64,000 nucleotides of DNA from Pseudomonas lactis (GTDB lineage Bacteria; Pseudomonadota; Gammaproteobacteria; Pseudomonadales; Pseudomonadaceae). Below are positions 63,846 through 64,000 of the stretch, piece by piece. Each line of letters starts with the position of its first letter. Within the stretch, counting starts at the first letter, position 1. The stretch is from contig NZ_JYLO01000011.1 of NCBI RefSeq assembly GCF_001439845.1, positions 248,001-312,000 on the forward strand, read 5' to 3'. Below the pieces are notes generated by a model, which did no database searches, was not told where the DNA came from, and saw only the letters and a program-made list of their open reading frames with translations. The translations under genes were made by a program, and so were the position numbers.

Positions 63846-64000
63846 TCAGAAAGCCTCCATCAGCAAGACCCTGCACGGTTTGGCCTGATACGCATTGATC
63901 TGCGGTACCAAACGGGTGAAGTGCTCGGTCTGGCAATGCGCATCCAGCGCTGCCTGATCGGGCCACTGTTCGATAAAGACGAAGTGCCCAGGGTCTTTTT
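63846..64000 (-). CDS. Antibiotic-biosynthesis-monooxygenase-fold protein, partial (3' end)
   Basis: Only the C-terminal 51 residues are in the window; the gene continues beyond position 64000. Its end, GHFVFIEQWPDQAALDAHCQ, then HFTRLVPQI and RVLLMEAF, is typical of the ABM/YgiN-type ferredoxin-like fold family, whose members include quinol monooxygenases. It lies upstream of bglX on the same strand, 111 nt from it. The function cannot be set from this fragment. Confidence 0.8.
   Translation of the reverse strand, partial: KDPGHFVFIEQWPDQAALDAHCQTEHFTRLVPQINAYQAKPCRVLLMEAF

Noticed and set aside
1..64000. tRNA, rRNA, insertion sequences, prophage and attachment sites
   Set aside because: No tRNA cloverleaf, transposase, integrase or phage structural genes were recognised, and no direct repeats typical of integration flank the accessory region.

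Overview
The window is a piece of a Pseudomonas chromosome, most likely from the P. fluorescens group. The evidence is uniformly GC-rich coding sequence, a housekeeping gene order that matches Pseudomonas (valS-holC-pepA / lptFG; lepA-lepB-rnc-era-recO-pdxJ; cmoA-cmoB; asrA-type lon beside a chagasin-type inhibitor; a ZnuD-like receptor), and twelve REP/REPIN-type palindromes of the kind that fill fluorescens-group intergenic regions. No rRNA, tRNA, CRISPR array, integrase or insertion sequence was seen.

Layout. Positions 1-7 kb carry, on the minus strand, rlmF and the pepA-holC-orf-valS series. LptF and lptG (7.1-9.3 kb) diverge from pepA. From 9.5 to 15.6 kb a plus-strand block holds lepA, lepB, rnc, era, recO and pdxJ, followed by a Tat-exported multicopper oxidase overlapping tadA (15.8-17.7 kb). 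From 17.8 to 23.2 kb the minus strand carries cmoB, cmoA, a lysoplasmalogenase, a chagasin-type peptidase inhibitor lipoprotein and a second Lon protease (AsrA type). A membrane GGDEF/EAL protein follows, converging on a two-gene unit of a 2OG-Fe(II) oxygenase and an aromatic amino acid decarboxylase (25.8-28.1 kb), then gcd (PQQ glucose dehydrogenase), a zinc-type TonB receptor with a visible Zur box, a VF530 protein, a Pr6Pr membrane protein and a PadR/ferric-siderophore reductase pair (yqjI/yqjH-like).

The accessory part starts at about 35.7 kb with an AT-rich leader, followed by a six-gene CS1/CFA-I-type (alternate chaperone-usher) fimbrial operon: major subunit, usher, tip adhesin 1, chaperone, second subunit, tip adhesin 2. 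The two adhesins have nearly identical C-terminal halves and divergent N-terminal halves. A large class A PBP-like protein with a degraded transglycosylase signature converges on it. Two giant toxin-like genes then flank an amino acid permease: a 1532-residue DUF6543-like protein and a 2165-residue protein with leucine-rich repeats and a C-terminal NEL-type E3 ubiquitin ligase domain (CxD motif visible).

The last 4.5 kb carries opgC, gtrA, a 28-codon remnant of a gtrB-type glycosyltransferase, a periplasmic GH3 beta-glucosidase (bglX) and the 3' end of an antibiotic-biosynthesis-monooxygenase-family gene. The gtrA and bglX upstream regions share a 16-bp dyad (CTGTCA-N4-TGACAG), which suggests a common regulator. 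The main candidates for less-described biology are the dual-adhesin fimbrial locus, the NEL effector, the oxygenase-decarboxylase pair with its flanking 12-bp inverted repeat, and the shared dyad.
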